A DNA stretch of 64,000 nt, taken from NCBI RefSeq assembly GCF_900104175.1, contig NZ_FNIX01000017.1, forward strand, positions 62,001 to 126,000. The letters run 5' to 3'. Origin of the DNA: Lentzea jiangxiensis (lineage in GTDB: Bacteria > Actinomycetota > Actinomycetes > Mycobacteriales > Pseudonocardiaceae). Every line of letters begins with the position of its first letter. Position 1 is the first letter of the stretch. The notes under the pieces are model-generated. The model was not told the DNA's origin and did not search any database. It saw only the letters and a list, made by a program, of their open reading frames with translations. The translations under genes were made by a program, and so were the position numbers. Positions 55,828 to 63,907 of the stretch are shown here, piece by piece.

Positions 55828-55861
55828 GATTCAAAACTGGTTCCAGACCAGTTACTGAATC
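55828..55861. promoter_or_regulatory. Nested inverted repeat, probable operator of edd
   Basis: Inner perfect arms AACTGGT (55835-55841) and ACCAGTT (55847-55853) around TCCAG; outer arms GATTCA (55828-55833) and TGAATC (55856-55861). It lies 75 nt before the 96-aa gene start and 120 nt before edd. TGGT/ACCA dyads are typical of GntR-family sites; the regulator is not in the window. Confidence 0.6.
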
Positions 55862-55980
55862 GTTTTTGTGTCTACGACCAGCCATGACTTACTGTGTGTG
55901 GCGTCACGCCCGTCCGTGGGACGCCATTGTCGTCGTCTCGTGAGGGCCCCACCACGGCCCGTGATGACCCGGAGACCCCC

Positions 55981-57837
55981 ATGACCGAACTGCATCCTGT
56001 TCTGACCGAGGTGACACGCCGGATCGCCGCCCGGAGCGCCGATTCCCGCCGCGTGTACCTCGAACGCGTGGCTGCCGCCGCACAGGACGGAACGTCCCGG
56101 TCCGGCTTCGCGTGCAGCAACCTGGCACACGGCTTCGCCGGAATCACCGGCGGCGACAAGGCGGCGCTGCGCGCGCTGCGCAAGTCCAACGTCGCGATCG
56201 TGTCGTCCTACAACGACATGCTCTCGGCCCACCAGCCGTTCCAGGAGTACCCGGCCTGGATCAAGAACGCCGTGCGCTCCGTCGGCGGCGTCTCCCAGTT
56301 CGCGGGCGGCGTGCCGGCCATGTGCGACGGCATCACGCAGGGCCGTGACGGCATGGAGCTGTCGCTGTTCAGCCGCGACGTGATCGCGATGTCCACCGGT
56401 GTCGCCCTGTCGCACGAGATGTTCGACGCCGCCGTCCTGCTGGGCGTGTGCGACAAGATCGTGCCCGGCCTGCTGATCGGCGCGCTGTCGTTCGGCCACC
56501 TGCCGTCGATCCTGGTGCCCGCCGGTCCGATGGCGTCCGGCCTGTCGAACAAGGAGAAGGCCCGCGTCCGGCAGCTGTACGCCGAGGGCAAGGCCTCCCG
56601 CGAGGACCTGCTGGAGGCCGAGGCCGCCTCGTACCACTCGCCCGGCACCTGCACGTTCTACGGCACCGCGAACTCGAACCAGATGGTCGTCGAGGTCATG
56701 GGCCTGCACCTGCCGGGCGCCTCGTTCGTGCCGCCGGGCACGACGCTGCGCCGCGCCCTCACCGAGCACGCGGGCCGCCGCGCCGTCGAGATGGCCAAGG
56801 GCGAGGGCTACACCCCGATCGCGCACATCGTCGACGAGAAGGCCGTGGTCAACGGCGTCGTCGCCCTGCTCGCCACCGGTGGCTCCACGAACCACACGAT
56901 GCACCTCGTCGCCATCGCCGCGGCCGCGGGCATCGAGCTGAGCTGGGACGACTTCTCGGACCTGTCGTCGGTCGTGCCGCTCATCGCGCGGGTCTACCCG
57001 AACGGCGGCGCCGACATCAACCACTTCCAGGCCGCGGGCGGCGTCCAGTTCGTCATCGGCACGCTCCTCGACGCCGGACTCCTGCACGCCGACGTCACCA
57101 CAGTCGTCGGCCACGGCCTCGACCGCTACCGCCAGGAACCGGTGCTGGCCGACGGCGAGCTGATCTGGGTCGACGGCCCCGGTCGTTCGCTGGACACCGA
57201 CGTGCTGCGCCCCGCTTCGGACCCGTTCGCCTCCGACGGCGGCCTGCGCATGCTCTCCGGCAACCTCGGCCGTGCGGTCATCAAGGTGTCGGCGGTGGCG
57301 GCGGAGAACCACGTCGTCGAGGCCCCGGCCCGCGTCTTCACCACGCAGGAGTCGTTCCAGCAGGCCTTCAAGGCGGGCGAGCTCGACCGCGACGTGGTCG
57401 TCGTGGTCCGCCAGCAGGGCCCTCAGGCCAACGGCATGCCCGAGTTGCACAAGCTGACGCCGCCCCTCGGCGTGCTGATGGACCGCGGCTACAAGGTCGC
57501 CCTCGTGACCGACGGCCGCATGTCCGGCGCCTCGGGCAAGATCCCGGCGGCGATCCAGCTGACCCCGGAAGCCGCGGTCGGCGGACCGCTCGGCCGGGTC
57601 CGCGACGGCGACGTCGTCCGCCTCGACGCCACCGCCGGCACCCTGGAGGTCCGGGTGCCCGCCGAGGAGCTGGCGTCACGCCCGCTCGTCGACTTCCCGC
57701 CGTCGAGCCACGAGTGGGCGGGCACGGGACGCGAGCTGTTCGCCGCCCTGCGCCGTACCGTCGGACCCGCCGACCGCGGCGCGACGGTGTTCGGCCCGAT
57801 CACCGCCGACCACTTCGCCCCGGTCACCCACCACTGA
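55981..57837 (+). CDS. edd: 6-phosphogluconate dehydratase
   Basis: Iron-sulfur dehydratase of the Entner-Doudoroff pathway forming KDPG from 6-phosphogluconate (IlvD/Edd family). Conserved blocks: SYNDMLSAHQPFQEYP, AMCDGITQGRDGMELSLFSR with cluster Cys, YHSPGTCTFYGTANSNQ with a further Cys, VVRQQGPQANGMPELHKLTP, VTDGRMSGASGKIPAAIQL. 618 aa, normal for Edd rather than IlvD. ATG 55981 follows GGAGACC. eda lies 334 nt downstream. Confidence 0.95.
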   Translation: MTELHPVLTEVTRRIAARSADSRRVYLERVAAAAQDGTSRSGFACSNLAHGFAGITGGDKAALRALRKSNVAIVSSYNDMLSAHQPFQEYPAWIKNAVRSVGGVSQFAGGVPAMCDGITQGRDGMELSLFSRDVIAMSTGVALSHEMFDAAVLLGVCDKIVPGLLIGALSFGHLPSILVPAGPMASGLSNKEKARVRQLYAEGKASREDLLEAEAASYHSPGTCTFYGTANSNQMVVEVMGLHLPGASFVPPGTTLRRALTEHAGRRAVEMAKGEGYTPIAHIVDEKAVVNGVVALLATGGSTNHTMHLVAIAAAAGIELSWDDFSDLSSVVPLIARVYPNGGADINHFQAAGGVQFVIGTLLDAGLLHADVTTVVGHGLDRYRQEPVLADGELIWVDGPGRSLDTDVLRPASDPFASDGGLRMLSGNLGRAVIKVSAVAAENHVVEAPARVFTTQESFQQAFKAGELDRDVVVVVRQQGPQANGMPELHKLTPPLGVLMDRGYKVALVTDGRMSGASGKIPAAIQLTPEAAVGGPLGRVRDGDVVRLDATAGTLEVRVPAEELASRPLVDFPPSSHEWAGTGRELFAALRRTVGPADRGATVFGPITADHFAPVTHH

Positions 57838-57855
57838 CCCTCAACCCATCCATCG

Positions 57856-57867
57856 CCGATATATTAC
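57856..57867. repeat. CCGATATAT motif, copy 6 (edd-eda spacer)
   Basis: Reads CCGATATATTAC: the left half and centre of the palindrome, so TATATCGG on the minus strand. It begins 18 nt after the edd stop. Confidence 0.5.
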
Positions 57868-57888
57868 TTTCGCACCACCGCTGACCTG

Positions 57889-57941
57889 CCCCTTAGCAAC
57901 GACTCTTTGGACTTCGTCCGCAAAAACCCGTTGCAAAGGGG
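57889..57941. repeat. Hairpin with 32-nt repeat copy c
   Basis: Outer 13-bp arms with one mismatch (57889-57901 with 57929-57941); the 32-nt family member is 57893-57924, three mismatches from consensus. Inner stem GGAC-TTC-GTCC. May also terminate edd. Confidence 0.75.
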
Positions 57942-58019
57942 AGGCGACGCTCAACCAGCCGTCCCGCCGACGGACTCGAAGCACCTCGTCTCACCCACGG
58001 CCGACACCCATCACCCACC

Positions 58020-58051
58020 TTTGCAACGAGTTTTTTGACTTCGTCCGCAAA
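58020..58051 (+). repeat. 32-nt palindromic repeat, copy d
   Basis: Closest to consensus (one mismatch). Ends TTTGC and GCAAA are inverted; core TGACTTCGTCC. Flanks CACCC (58012-58016) and GGGTG (58066-58070) can extend the stem. Confidence 0.75.
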
Positions 58052-58125
58052 CGTTTTTTGCATCCGGGTGAGGGTGGCGGGCAGTGAGATCGGGGACAAC
58101 AGGGCGACGGTCGGCCGGGCGGTAT

Positions 58126-58137
58126 GCGATATATCGG
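58126..58137. repeat. CCGATATATCGG-type motif, copy 7 (upstream of eda)
   Basis: Reads GCGATATATCGG, one mismatch from the palindrome, 35 nt before the eda GTG and near where its promoter should be. Confidence 0.6.
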
Positions 58138-58171
58138 TTTCCGATCACCAGATCTGCCAAGGAGTGACATC

Positions 58172-58807
58172 GTGACCAACGGCGCGACCACCGGAGCCGA
58201 CCTGCTCGCGCTCTCACCCGTCATCCCCGTCGTCGTGGTCGACGACGCCGACCACGCGGTGCCGCTCGCCCAGGCACTGCTGCGCGGCGGCGTGCGCGTC
58301 ATCGAGCTCACGCTGCGCACCCCGGCCGCGCTCGCCGCGATCGAGAACGTCGCGCGCGAGGTGCCGGAGATCGTGATCGGCGCGGGCACCGTCACGGCGC
58401 CGGAGCACGCCGAGCAGGCCGCGAAGGCCGGGGCGGCGTTCCTCGTCACGCCCGGCACGACCGACCGCGTGCTCGACGCCGCCGACGCGACCGGGCTGCC
58501 GTACCTGCCGGGCGCGGCGACGGTGTCCGAGGTGATGCGGCTGGCCGAGCGCGGGCTGGACGCGCTCAAGTTCTTCCCGGCCGAGGCCGCGGGTGGCGTC
58601 GACTACCTGAAGTCGATCGGCGGCCCGATCCCGCACATCAGGTTCTGCCCGACCGGCGGCATCACGCCCCAGACGGCGCCGAAGTACCTCGCGCTGCCGA
58701 ACGTCGGCTGTGTCGGCGGCTCGTGGCTCGCCCCGAAGGACGCTCTCCAGGCAGGCGACTGGGACCGCATTGAGACGCTCGCCCGCGAGGCTTCGCAGCT
58801 CGGGTGA
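58172..58807 (+). CDS. eda: KDPG (2-keto-3-deoxy-6-phosphogluconate) aldolase
   Basis: Class I aldolase splitting KDPG to pyruvate and glyceraldehyde-3-phosphate, last step of the Entner-Doudoroff branch. General-base Glu45 in VIELTLRTP, Schiff-base Lys133 in LKFFPAEAAGG, phosphate loop CPTGGI and GGSWLAP. 211 aa. The start is GTG 58172 with AAGGAG at 7-nt spacing; ATG 58124 would run through a GATATATC motif and has no ribosome site. Spaced from edd by 334 nt, so it may have its own promoter. Confidence 0.95.
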   Translation: MTNGATTGADLLALSPVIPVVVVDDADHAVPLAQALLRGGVRVIELTLRTPAALAAIENVAREVPEIVIGAGTVTAPEHAEQAAKAGAAFLVTPGTTDRVLDAADATGLPYLPGAATVSEVMRLAERGLDALKFFPAEAAGGVDYLKSIGGPIPHIRFCPTGGITPQTAPKYLALPNVGCVGGSWLAPKDALQAGDWDRIETLAREASQLG

Positions 58808-58820
58808 TCAGCCCTGCCTG

Positions 58821-59340
58821 TCAGGACCACAGGGCTGTGACGAGCTCAGCACGTCCGTGAATGCCGAGCTCGCGGTAGACGCTCGACAGGTGCAGCTCCA
58901 CCATGCGGCGGGTCAGGTGCGGGGTCTCGGCGATCTGCCGGCTCGTCGGGCCCTGCTCGTCCTCGTCGTGGACCTCGCCCACCCGCGAGTTTCGCCAGCG
59001 GGTGGGCGCTGAGCTGCCGGGCCAGGTCGAACGCCTGCCGCAGGGGCGGGGCCGCCGCATCGGTGCGGGGCTTGCGGCGCAGGTGGTGGCCGAGTCAGTG
59101 CGTGCAGCAGCCGGTGCTGGGTCGCGGTCAGCAGCTGTCCGCCTCGGCAAGCAACGTCTACGTCGTCGGTGTTGATGCCGACGCTCATCAGCGCTGTGCC
59201 GATCACCCGCGGGGAGCCACACCGCTTGGCTGGGTCGGGCTCCTCACACGCGAGCCGGACGGCGTCATCCCGGTTGCCCAGCGCCACCGACCGCGAGCAG
59301 CGCGGACCGGGCGCACGACCAGCCGAGCCGGACCTGATGA
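58821..59340 (-). pseudogene. Decayed LuxR/LAL-type regulator fragment
   Basis: The C-terminal end is a LuxR helix-turn-helix (SRQIAETPHLTRRMVELHLS, then VYRELGIHGRAELVTALWS). About 200 nt upstream in another frame is a TPR-like segment typical of large LuxR proteins (LGNRDDAVRLACEEPDPAKR, CGSPRVIGTALMSVGI). The stretch between fits the family only if frames are changed twice. No N-terminal ATPase is present. It lies directly after the HD-Pnk gene. Confidence 0.65.
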
Positions 59341-60483
59341 TCAGCCGGCCGGGGTGCGCGACGAGGCCGGCGAGGTGTCGACTCGTTCGACGACGTGCGC
59401 CTCGGTCGGGTCAACCGCCTCCCACCTGCCGACGAGCCGGTCGATCACGGCAGCCGGCACCGGTTCGGGACGCGAGCGGTTGCGCGCGTGGATCACGGTC
59501 CGCGGCGCCTCCAGCCCGACCAGGGTGATCCGCGCGCGGTAGTCGGCAGCCAGTCCGATACAGCGATCGCGTAGTTGCTGGGAGATGTTGGTCGCGTTCC
59601 AGACGAACCGCTCCCCGGCCCTCAGCAGCGTCCGCGCTTCCTCGAACGCCGCGGCGGCCACCGGTCGCTGGTCGCCGTCGGGGGCGATGCCGAGCCGGGA
59701 CCGCACCGCGTCGAGGCTCACCACCGTCCAGCCGGGCCGGTGCGCGGCGATCCAGTGGTCCTTGCCGACCCCGGGCAGGCCGGACAGCACCGTCACCTCG
59801 ACGCGCGTGTCGTCGTAGGCGTCGTAGTCCGGGTCGCGGCCGGGCGTGCGGAAGTACTGGAACCTCGCGTGGTCGGACGGGAAGGCGCGCGGGCGGTCGA
59901 GGCAGTCGCGTTCGCGGCAGTACTCCTCGAACAGCGCGATGTTCTCCAGCACGGCGTCGGCGTCCTGGCAGATCCGGCCGAGGATGTCGGCGCGGGCGAG
60001 CGTCGCCAGGTCGTCGTTGCGCGCGAGCAGGCTCACCCGGAACGCGATGCGGTCGAGGTCCGGGCGTTCCAGAGCCCAGAACGGCACCTGGTGGTGCCGC
60101 ACCAGCGCGGCGACGTGCTCGCGCCAGGCGATCGGGCGGCCCATCTCCCACAGGACCTTCCTCGCCAGCAGGTCGCCGGCGCGGGAGTGCCCGTGGGCGG
60201 TGACGCGGCCGTCCGCGGTCTGGGTGCGGAACGGTTTCGCGGAGTCGTGCAGCAGCACCGTCGCGAACAGCCGCACCCGGTCGGCTTCCGGGCGCGCCCG
60301 CCACTCCGGCAGGGACACCAGCGCTTCGCACGCCATCCGGGTGTGCGTGGCGACGTCGCCTTCCGCGTGGTGCACCGGGTCCTGCGGCACGCCCTCCATG
60401 GCCCGCACCCAGGGGAACGCCGACCGGACGGCGTCCCAGGCGAGAGTCCACTTCGGACCGGTGGGGCAGAGTCGCTCAAACAC
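59341..60483 (-). CDS. HD-Pnk type RNA/DNA end-healing enzyme (HD phosphoesterase + polynucleotide kinase)
   Basis: 380 aa in two domains. Residues about 30-190 are an HD phosphohydrolase: His47 (ATH), His79-Asp80 (LLHDSAKP), HGHSRAGD, RHH at 130, Asp166. Residues 228-380 are a P-loop kinase with GLPGVGKD (235-242), SLDAVRSRLG (Asp258) and a lid with RDR. This is the order of HD-Pnk, characterised in Runella slithyformis, which removes 2',3'-cyclic or 3' phosphates and phosphorylates 5'-OH ends. Usual Ser/Thr after the P-loop Lys is Asp here. The GTG start overlaps the RNA ligase stop by 8 nt, so the pair would heal and seal breaks. Confidence 0.85.
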   Translation of the reverse strand: MFERLCPTGPKWTLAWDAVRSAFPWVRAMEGVPQDPVHHAEGDVATHTRMACEALVSLPEWRARPEADRVRLFATVLLHDSAKPFRTQTADGRVTAHGHSRAGDLLARKVLWEMGRPIAWREHVAALVRHHQVPFWALERPDLDRIAFRVSLLARNDDLATLARADILGRICQDADAVLENIALFEEYCRERDCLDRPRAFPSDHARFQYFRTPGRDPDYDAYDDTRVEVTVLSGLPGVGKDHWIAAHRPGWTVVSLDAVRSRLGIAPDGDQRPVAAAAFEEARTLLRAGERFVWNATNISQQLRDRCIGLAADYRARITLVGLEAPRTVIHARNRSRPEPVPAAVIDRLVGRWEAVDPTEAHVVERVDTSPASSRTPAG

Positions 60484-61243
60484 GGGTCACCACCTGGTTC
60501 GGCAGGATCGGGCGGTCCTGCCAGTGGCTTCCGGAGTCGAGCACGGCGGTGTGGAACGTCGGCCGCACCCACTTGTAGCGCTCGACTGTGCGGCCGTCCT
60601 CCTCCACCTTGATGTAGAGGCCTTCCATGTCGTCGTCCTGATCCGTCTCCGCGACAACGACTTCCGGGTTCTGCCCGGCCGCGCGCGCAGTTTCGACGAG
60701 GGTGTCACGCCACTGCGGGGTGCGGCAGGTGGACGGGCCGAGCAGTGCGGTCAGGTCCTTCAGCTTCCCCAGCGGTCCCTGGTGCAGCACCGGCACGGAG
60801 ACGACCGGGGTGCCTTCGAGCAGCCGTCGGCGTTCCGGTGTGGACAGGAACTCGCCGGTTGTGCGGTCGAGCAGGTCGAACTCGCAGAAGTGGTGCGGCA
60901 GCGCGTCGTAGAACACGGTGTGCTTGGCGTACAGCCATTCCCCGTAGAGCACGTACCGCGTGCCGAGCCTTTCCCACAGCACGCCCTGGTGCGTCGCGGC
61001 CCACGCCTTCAGCGGCGCGAACTGCCGTTCGCGGGGGCCGCCCGCCAGGAAATGGCCGCGTGACTGCAACTTCAGCACGCCGCCGGAGTCGAAGCTGATG
61101 CCCGCGTTGGCACCGTCGAGCTTCTCCTCGACGACGAGGTGCCGTCCCGCGATCGCGCGGAACGGCACCTGGTCGAGGTCCTCGTCGCCCGGCTGCAGGC
61201 GCGAGCTTTCGAGGTGGGGCGTTCGCGGGTACTTGCGCAACAT
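60476..61243 (-). CDS. RNA ligase (Rnl2-like nucleotidyltransferase)
   Basis: 255 aa ATP-dependent ligase. Motif I EEKLDGANAG with adenylated Lys41; motif III-like YVLYGEWLYAKHTVFYDAL; motif IV MEGLYIKVEEDG; motif V ERYKWVRP. No DNA-ligase OB domain follows, which favours an RNA ligase. ATG 61243. It is the first gene of a two-gene operon with HD-Pnk, whose start lies inside its last codons. Together they match end-healing and sealing of RNA cut by ribotoxins. The natural RNA substrate is unknown; no toxin gene is adjacent. Confidence 0.85.
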   Translation of the reverse strand: MLRKYPRTPHLESSRLQPGDEDLDQVPFRAIAGRHLVVEEKLDGANAGISFDSGGVLKLQSRGHFLAGGPRERQFAPLKAWAATHQGVLWERLGTRYVLYGEWLYAKHTVFYDALPHHFCEFDLLDRTTGEFLSTPERRRLLEGTPVVSVPVLHQGPLGKLKDLTALLGPSTCRTPQWRDTLVETARAAGQNPEVVVAETDQDDDMEGLYIKVEEDGRTVERYKWVRPTFHTAVLDSGSHWQDRPILPNQVVTRV

Positions 61244-61284
61244 GCCCGATTTGTAGCCCGTCCACGTGCCCGCGGGCGAACGGT

Positions 61285-62049
61285 TTACGCCTGACCGACG
61301 AACGCCGCCTTGGCGGAGTCGAAGGTCGGCTCGAACACGAGCTGCATCTCACCGGGTTGGGCGCTGACCGCGTAGGCGACGTGGAAGGTGTAGGTCTTGC
61401 CCGACAGCACCGTCGCCGAGTCGAACGTGCTGTCGCAGCCGCCGCTGGCGTCGAAGATCATGTTCGCCTTCTGCCCGTTGAACTGCGCGTCGGTGCCGAC
61501 CGACATCAGCGCGGTCTCGAACGCGGCGCTCGTCCCGTTGGTGATGGTGATCTCGAACCTCACCGCGCGGGCGATGTTCGCCGGTGCCGCGTACTCGCCG
61601 GGCGTGCACGCGGCCGGTGCTGCGACGTCGACCGAGAGGCCGTTCTCCCAGGTGTACCGCTTGCCCCAGGTCGGGTTCTCGACGGCGGCGTCCTGCTTGG
61701 CGGTCTCACCCGTCACATCGGTCTGCCCCTGGTTCGTGCCGCCGTCGAGGATCTTGTCGAGCTCCGCGACCGCGGCCTGCTGCGCCGCCACGGTCAGCCC
61801 GATCGCCGCGACGCACAGGACGATGCCGATGATCGCGACGACCTTGCGGGTGCCGAACAACGCGATGACGCCGAGCACGAGCCCGATGAACGCGGCGATG
61901 GCGGTGAGGTTGTTGAGCAGGATGACCCACGAGCAAACAACGCCGACGATCCCGAGGATCAACGCCGTCCAGGCGAGCGCACCGAACTTCGCGGGCTTCG
62001 GAGGTGCGAGCTGGGGCTGGGCGTGGACGGGTGGCGTCGTGTAGGTCAT
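61285..62049 (-). CDS. Membrane protein with DUF4190-like helices and extracytoplasmic domain
   Basis: 254 aa. Cytoplasmic Pro-rich start (TYTTPPVHAQPQLAPPKP), three membrane helices between about 32 and 105 (ALAWTALILGIVGVVCSWVI; LTAIAAFIGLVLGVIALFG; VVAIIGIVLCVAAIGLTVAA) as in DUF4190, then an extracytoplasmic domain (130-254) of DUF4352 type (GLSVDVAAPAACTPGEYAAP ... FEITITNGTSAAFETALMSV). ATG 62049 with AGGAG at 7-nt spacing. Function unknown; possibly a surface sensor or wall-associated protein. Confidence 0.75.
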   Translation of the reverse strand: MTYTTPPVHAQPQLAPPKPAKFGALAWTALILGIVGVVCSWVILLNNLTAIAAFIGLVLGVIALFGTRKVVAIIGIVLCVAAIGLTVAAQQAAVAELDKILDGGTNQGQTDVTGETAKQDAAVENPTWGKRYTWENGLSVDVAAPAACTPGEYAAPANIARAVRFEITITNGTSAAFETALMSVGTDAQFNGQKANMIFDASGGCDSTFDSATVLSGKTYTFHVAYAVSAQPGEMQLVFEPTFDSAKAAFVGQA

Positions 62050-62236
62050 CAAGAACTCCTGGCGGTTGCGATGTGTGATCACCACGTCGAGTGGTCCGCT
62101 TGCCCCGTTAGCCCCGCCCCGGTAGAGCCACTCGATCGAGTTACCAGCGGCCTGTCAGCTGACTTCCTTCGGTAGCGGTACCGCTACGATCCGTACAGGG
62201 TTGGCGCTGGATGCCATCCCTGAAAGGACACCGCAC

Positions 62237-63037
62237 ATGGCACGACGACTCGTCGGAACCCTGCTCGCGGCGATCGCCGCCCTCGGCGTGACGACGGCAC
62301 CCGCCCAGGCCGCCGCCGACTTCACCGGCGTCGTGGCGCTGGACAACTGCTCCGGCTCCGTGGTCCGCCTGCCCGGTTCCGCGCCGGGGGACAAAGCACT
62401 CGTCCTCACGAACGGCCACTGCGTCGAACTGGTGAAGGCCGGCCAGGTGATCGTCAACCGGACGGTAACCCGCAACTTCACGCTGCTCGACGGTTCCGGC
62501 TCGGACATCGCGACGGTGAAGAGCACCAAGCTCCTCTACGCGACGATGACCGGCACCGACGCCGCGCTCTACCAGCTGACCACGACCTACCAGCAGCTCG
62601 AGCAGCAGTACGGCAGCCGCGCGCTGGAACTGTCCGCCTCGCGCCCGGTCGCCGGGACGGAGATCCGGATCGCCTCCGGCTACTGGAAGCGGATCTACGC
62701 CTGCCGGATCGACGGGTTCGTCCACCAGGTCAGGGAGGCGTCCTGGACCTGGCGCGACTCGCTGCGCTACACGCCGTCGTGCAACACCATCGGCGGCACC
62801 TCGGGCTCGCCGATCATCGACGACGCGAGCGGCAAGGTCGTCGGCGTCAACAACACCGGCAACGAGAGCGGCGGCCGCTGCACGATGAACAACCCGTGCG
62901 AGGTCGACGCCTCCGGCGCGATCACCGTGCGCAAGGGCATCAACTACGGCCAGCAGACGTACGGCTTCGTCCCCTGCTTCGGTCCGGGCACGACGCTGAA
63001 CCTGTCGCTGCCCGGCTGCGAGGTCGCGAAGCCCTGA
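62237..63037 (+). CDS. Secreted trypsin-like serine protease
   Basis: 266 aa exported peptidase. Signal peptide 1-25 (RRLVGTLLAAIAALGVTTAP, cleavage after AQA). Catalytic triad His61 (LTNGHC), Asp108 (GTDAALYQL), Ser189 (GGTSGSP). Cys38/62 and 155/182 are placed for disulfides. The C-terminus YGFVPCFGPGTTLNLSLPGC is an extra Cys-bounded loop. ATG 62237 chosen for AAAGGA upstream; an earlier ATG at 62201 would precede the signal with a non-hydrophobic lead. A strong hairpin follows. Confidence 0.88.
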   Translation: MARRLVGTLLAAIAALGVTTAPAQAAADFTGVVALDNCSGSVVRLPGSAPGDKALVLTNGHCVELVKAGQVIVNRTVTRNFTLLDGSGSDIATVKSTKLLYATMTGTDAALYQLTTTYQQLEQQYGSRALELSASRPVAGTEIRIASGYWKRIYACRIDGFVHQVREASWTWRDSLRYTPSCNTIGGTSGSPIIDDASGKVVGVNNTGNESGGRCTMNNPCEVDASGAITVRKGINYGQQTYGFVPCFGPGTTLNLSLPGCEVAKP

Positions 63038-63042
63038 CGACG

Positions 63043-63082
63043 GCGAAAGCCGGGACGCCCCTGCCCGCGTCCCGGCTTTCGC
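63043..63082. terminator. Bidirectional terminator after protease gene
   Basis: Perfect 16-bp stem (63043-63058 GCGAAAGCCGGGACGC with 63067-63082), 8-nt loop. It lies between convergent genes. Confidence 0.9.
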
Positions 63083-63091
63083 GTTCTCCCC

Positions 63092-63907
63092 CTACTTCGC
63101 GGCGCGCACGATCAGGTCGGCCACCGTCTCGGGCTGCGACACCGCGATCGAGTGCGAGGCGCCCCGGACCTCGACGACGGCACGGGCGTGGGCGCGGTCG
63201 GCCATCCACTTCTGCGCGGCGATCGGGATGTTCTTGTCCTTGCCCGCCACCACGAAGTACGACGGGATGGCGTGCCACGCGGGGTCGCCGGCCTTCTCGG
63301 TCAGCGCGGTGTCGTTGACCGGGCGCTGGGTCGCCGCCGCCAGGGTCGCGTCCTTGCGCGGGACGTCGGCCGCGAACTGCTGCCAGTACTTGTCCTGCTG
63401 GATCACGAGGTCCTTGCTGCCGTCACCGATGTCGATGGCCGACAGGGTGTCGCCCAGCGTGCTGCCGGGGAACTTGTTCGACAGCTCGAGGGCGCTCTCG
63501 CCCTTCTCCGGTGCGAACGCCGCGACGTAGACCAGCGCCTTCACGTTCGGGTTGCCCAGCGCGGCCTGCGACTGGACCATGCCGCCGTAGGAGTGTCCGG
63601 CGAGGACGATCGGCCCGTCGATGGTGGCGAGGACCTTGCGCAGGTACTCCGCGTCACCGGTGAGCGACCGCAGCGGGTTCGCCACCGCGACAACCGGGAA
63701 ACCCTTGCGCTGCAGACGTTCCACGACACCGTTCCAACTGGACGCATCGGCGAACGCACCGTGCACCAGCACAACGGTCGGCTTCTTCGAGCCCTGCTCC
63801 TGAGCGTCCTGCTTCTGGGCGTCCTCCGCGGCACCGGCACCGGACGGAACGACAGCGGCCAGCGCCAGCAGCGTGCCCAGAACGGCGAACACCTTACGAA
63901 CTCGCAT
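63092..63907 (-). CDS. Secreted alpha/beta hydrolase
   Basis: 271 aa. Signal peptide (VRKVFAVLGTLLALAAVVPS, cleavage near AGA). A polar lead (residues 28-42) then the hydrolase fold: oxyanion VLVHGAFADASSWNGV, nucleophile Ser106 in AGHSYGGM, and catalytic His in GASHSIAVSQP. Related to AB hydrolase 6/salicylate-esterase-like proteins of actinomycetes. ATG 63907. Converges with the protease gene. Substrate unknown. Beyond the start, 63908-64000 holds only upstream DNA. Confidence 0.88.
   Translation of the reverse strand: MRVRKVFAVLGTLLALAAVVPSGAGAAEDAQKQDAQEQGSKKPTVVLVHGAFADASSWNGVVERLQRKGFPVVAVANPLRSLTGDAEYLRKVLATIDGPIVLAGHSYGGMVQSQAALGNPNVKALVYVAAFAPEKGESALELSNKFPGSTLGDTLSAIDIGDGSKDLVIQQDKYWQQFAADVPRKDATLAAATQRPVNDTALTEKAGDPAWHAIPSYFVVAGKDKNIPIAAQKWMADRAHARAVVEVRGASHSIAVSQPETVADLIVRAAK

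Larger units (their letters stand above)
57838..58171. other. edd-eda spacer with two hairpin repeats and two GATATAT motifs
   Basis: 334 nt with no gene of its own. It contains copy 6 (57856) and copy 7 (58126) of the GATATATC motif, and copies c and d of the 32-nt palindrome. An open minus-strand frame (57893-58099) runs through both palindromes and the repeat unit itself stays in frame, but third positions are not GC-biased. AAGGAG (58158-58163) is the eda ribosome site. Confidence 0.7.

Noticed and set aside
57893..58099. Minus-strand 68-codon frame in the edd-eda spacer
   Set aside because: Third positions are not GC-biased, there is no ribosome site, and it simply runs through two repeat copies.
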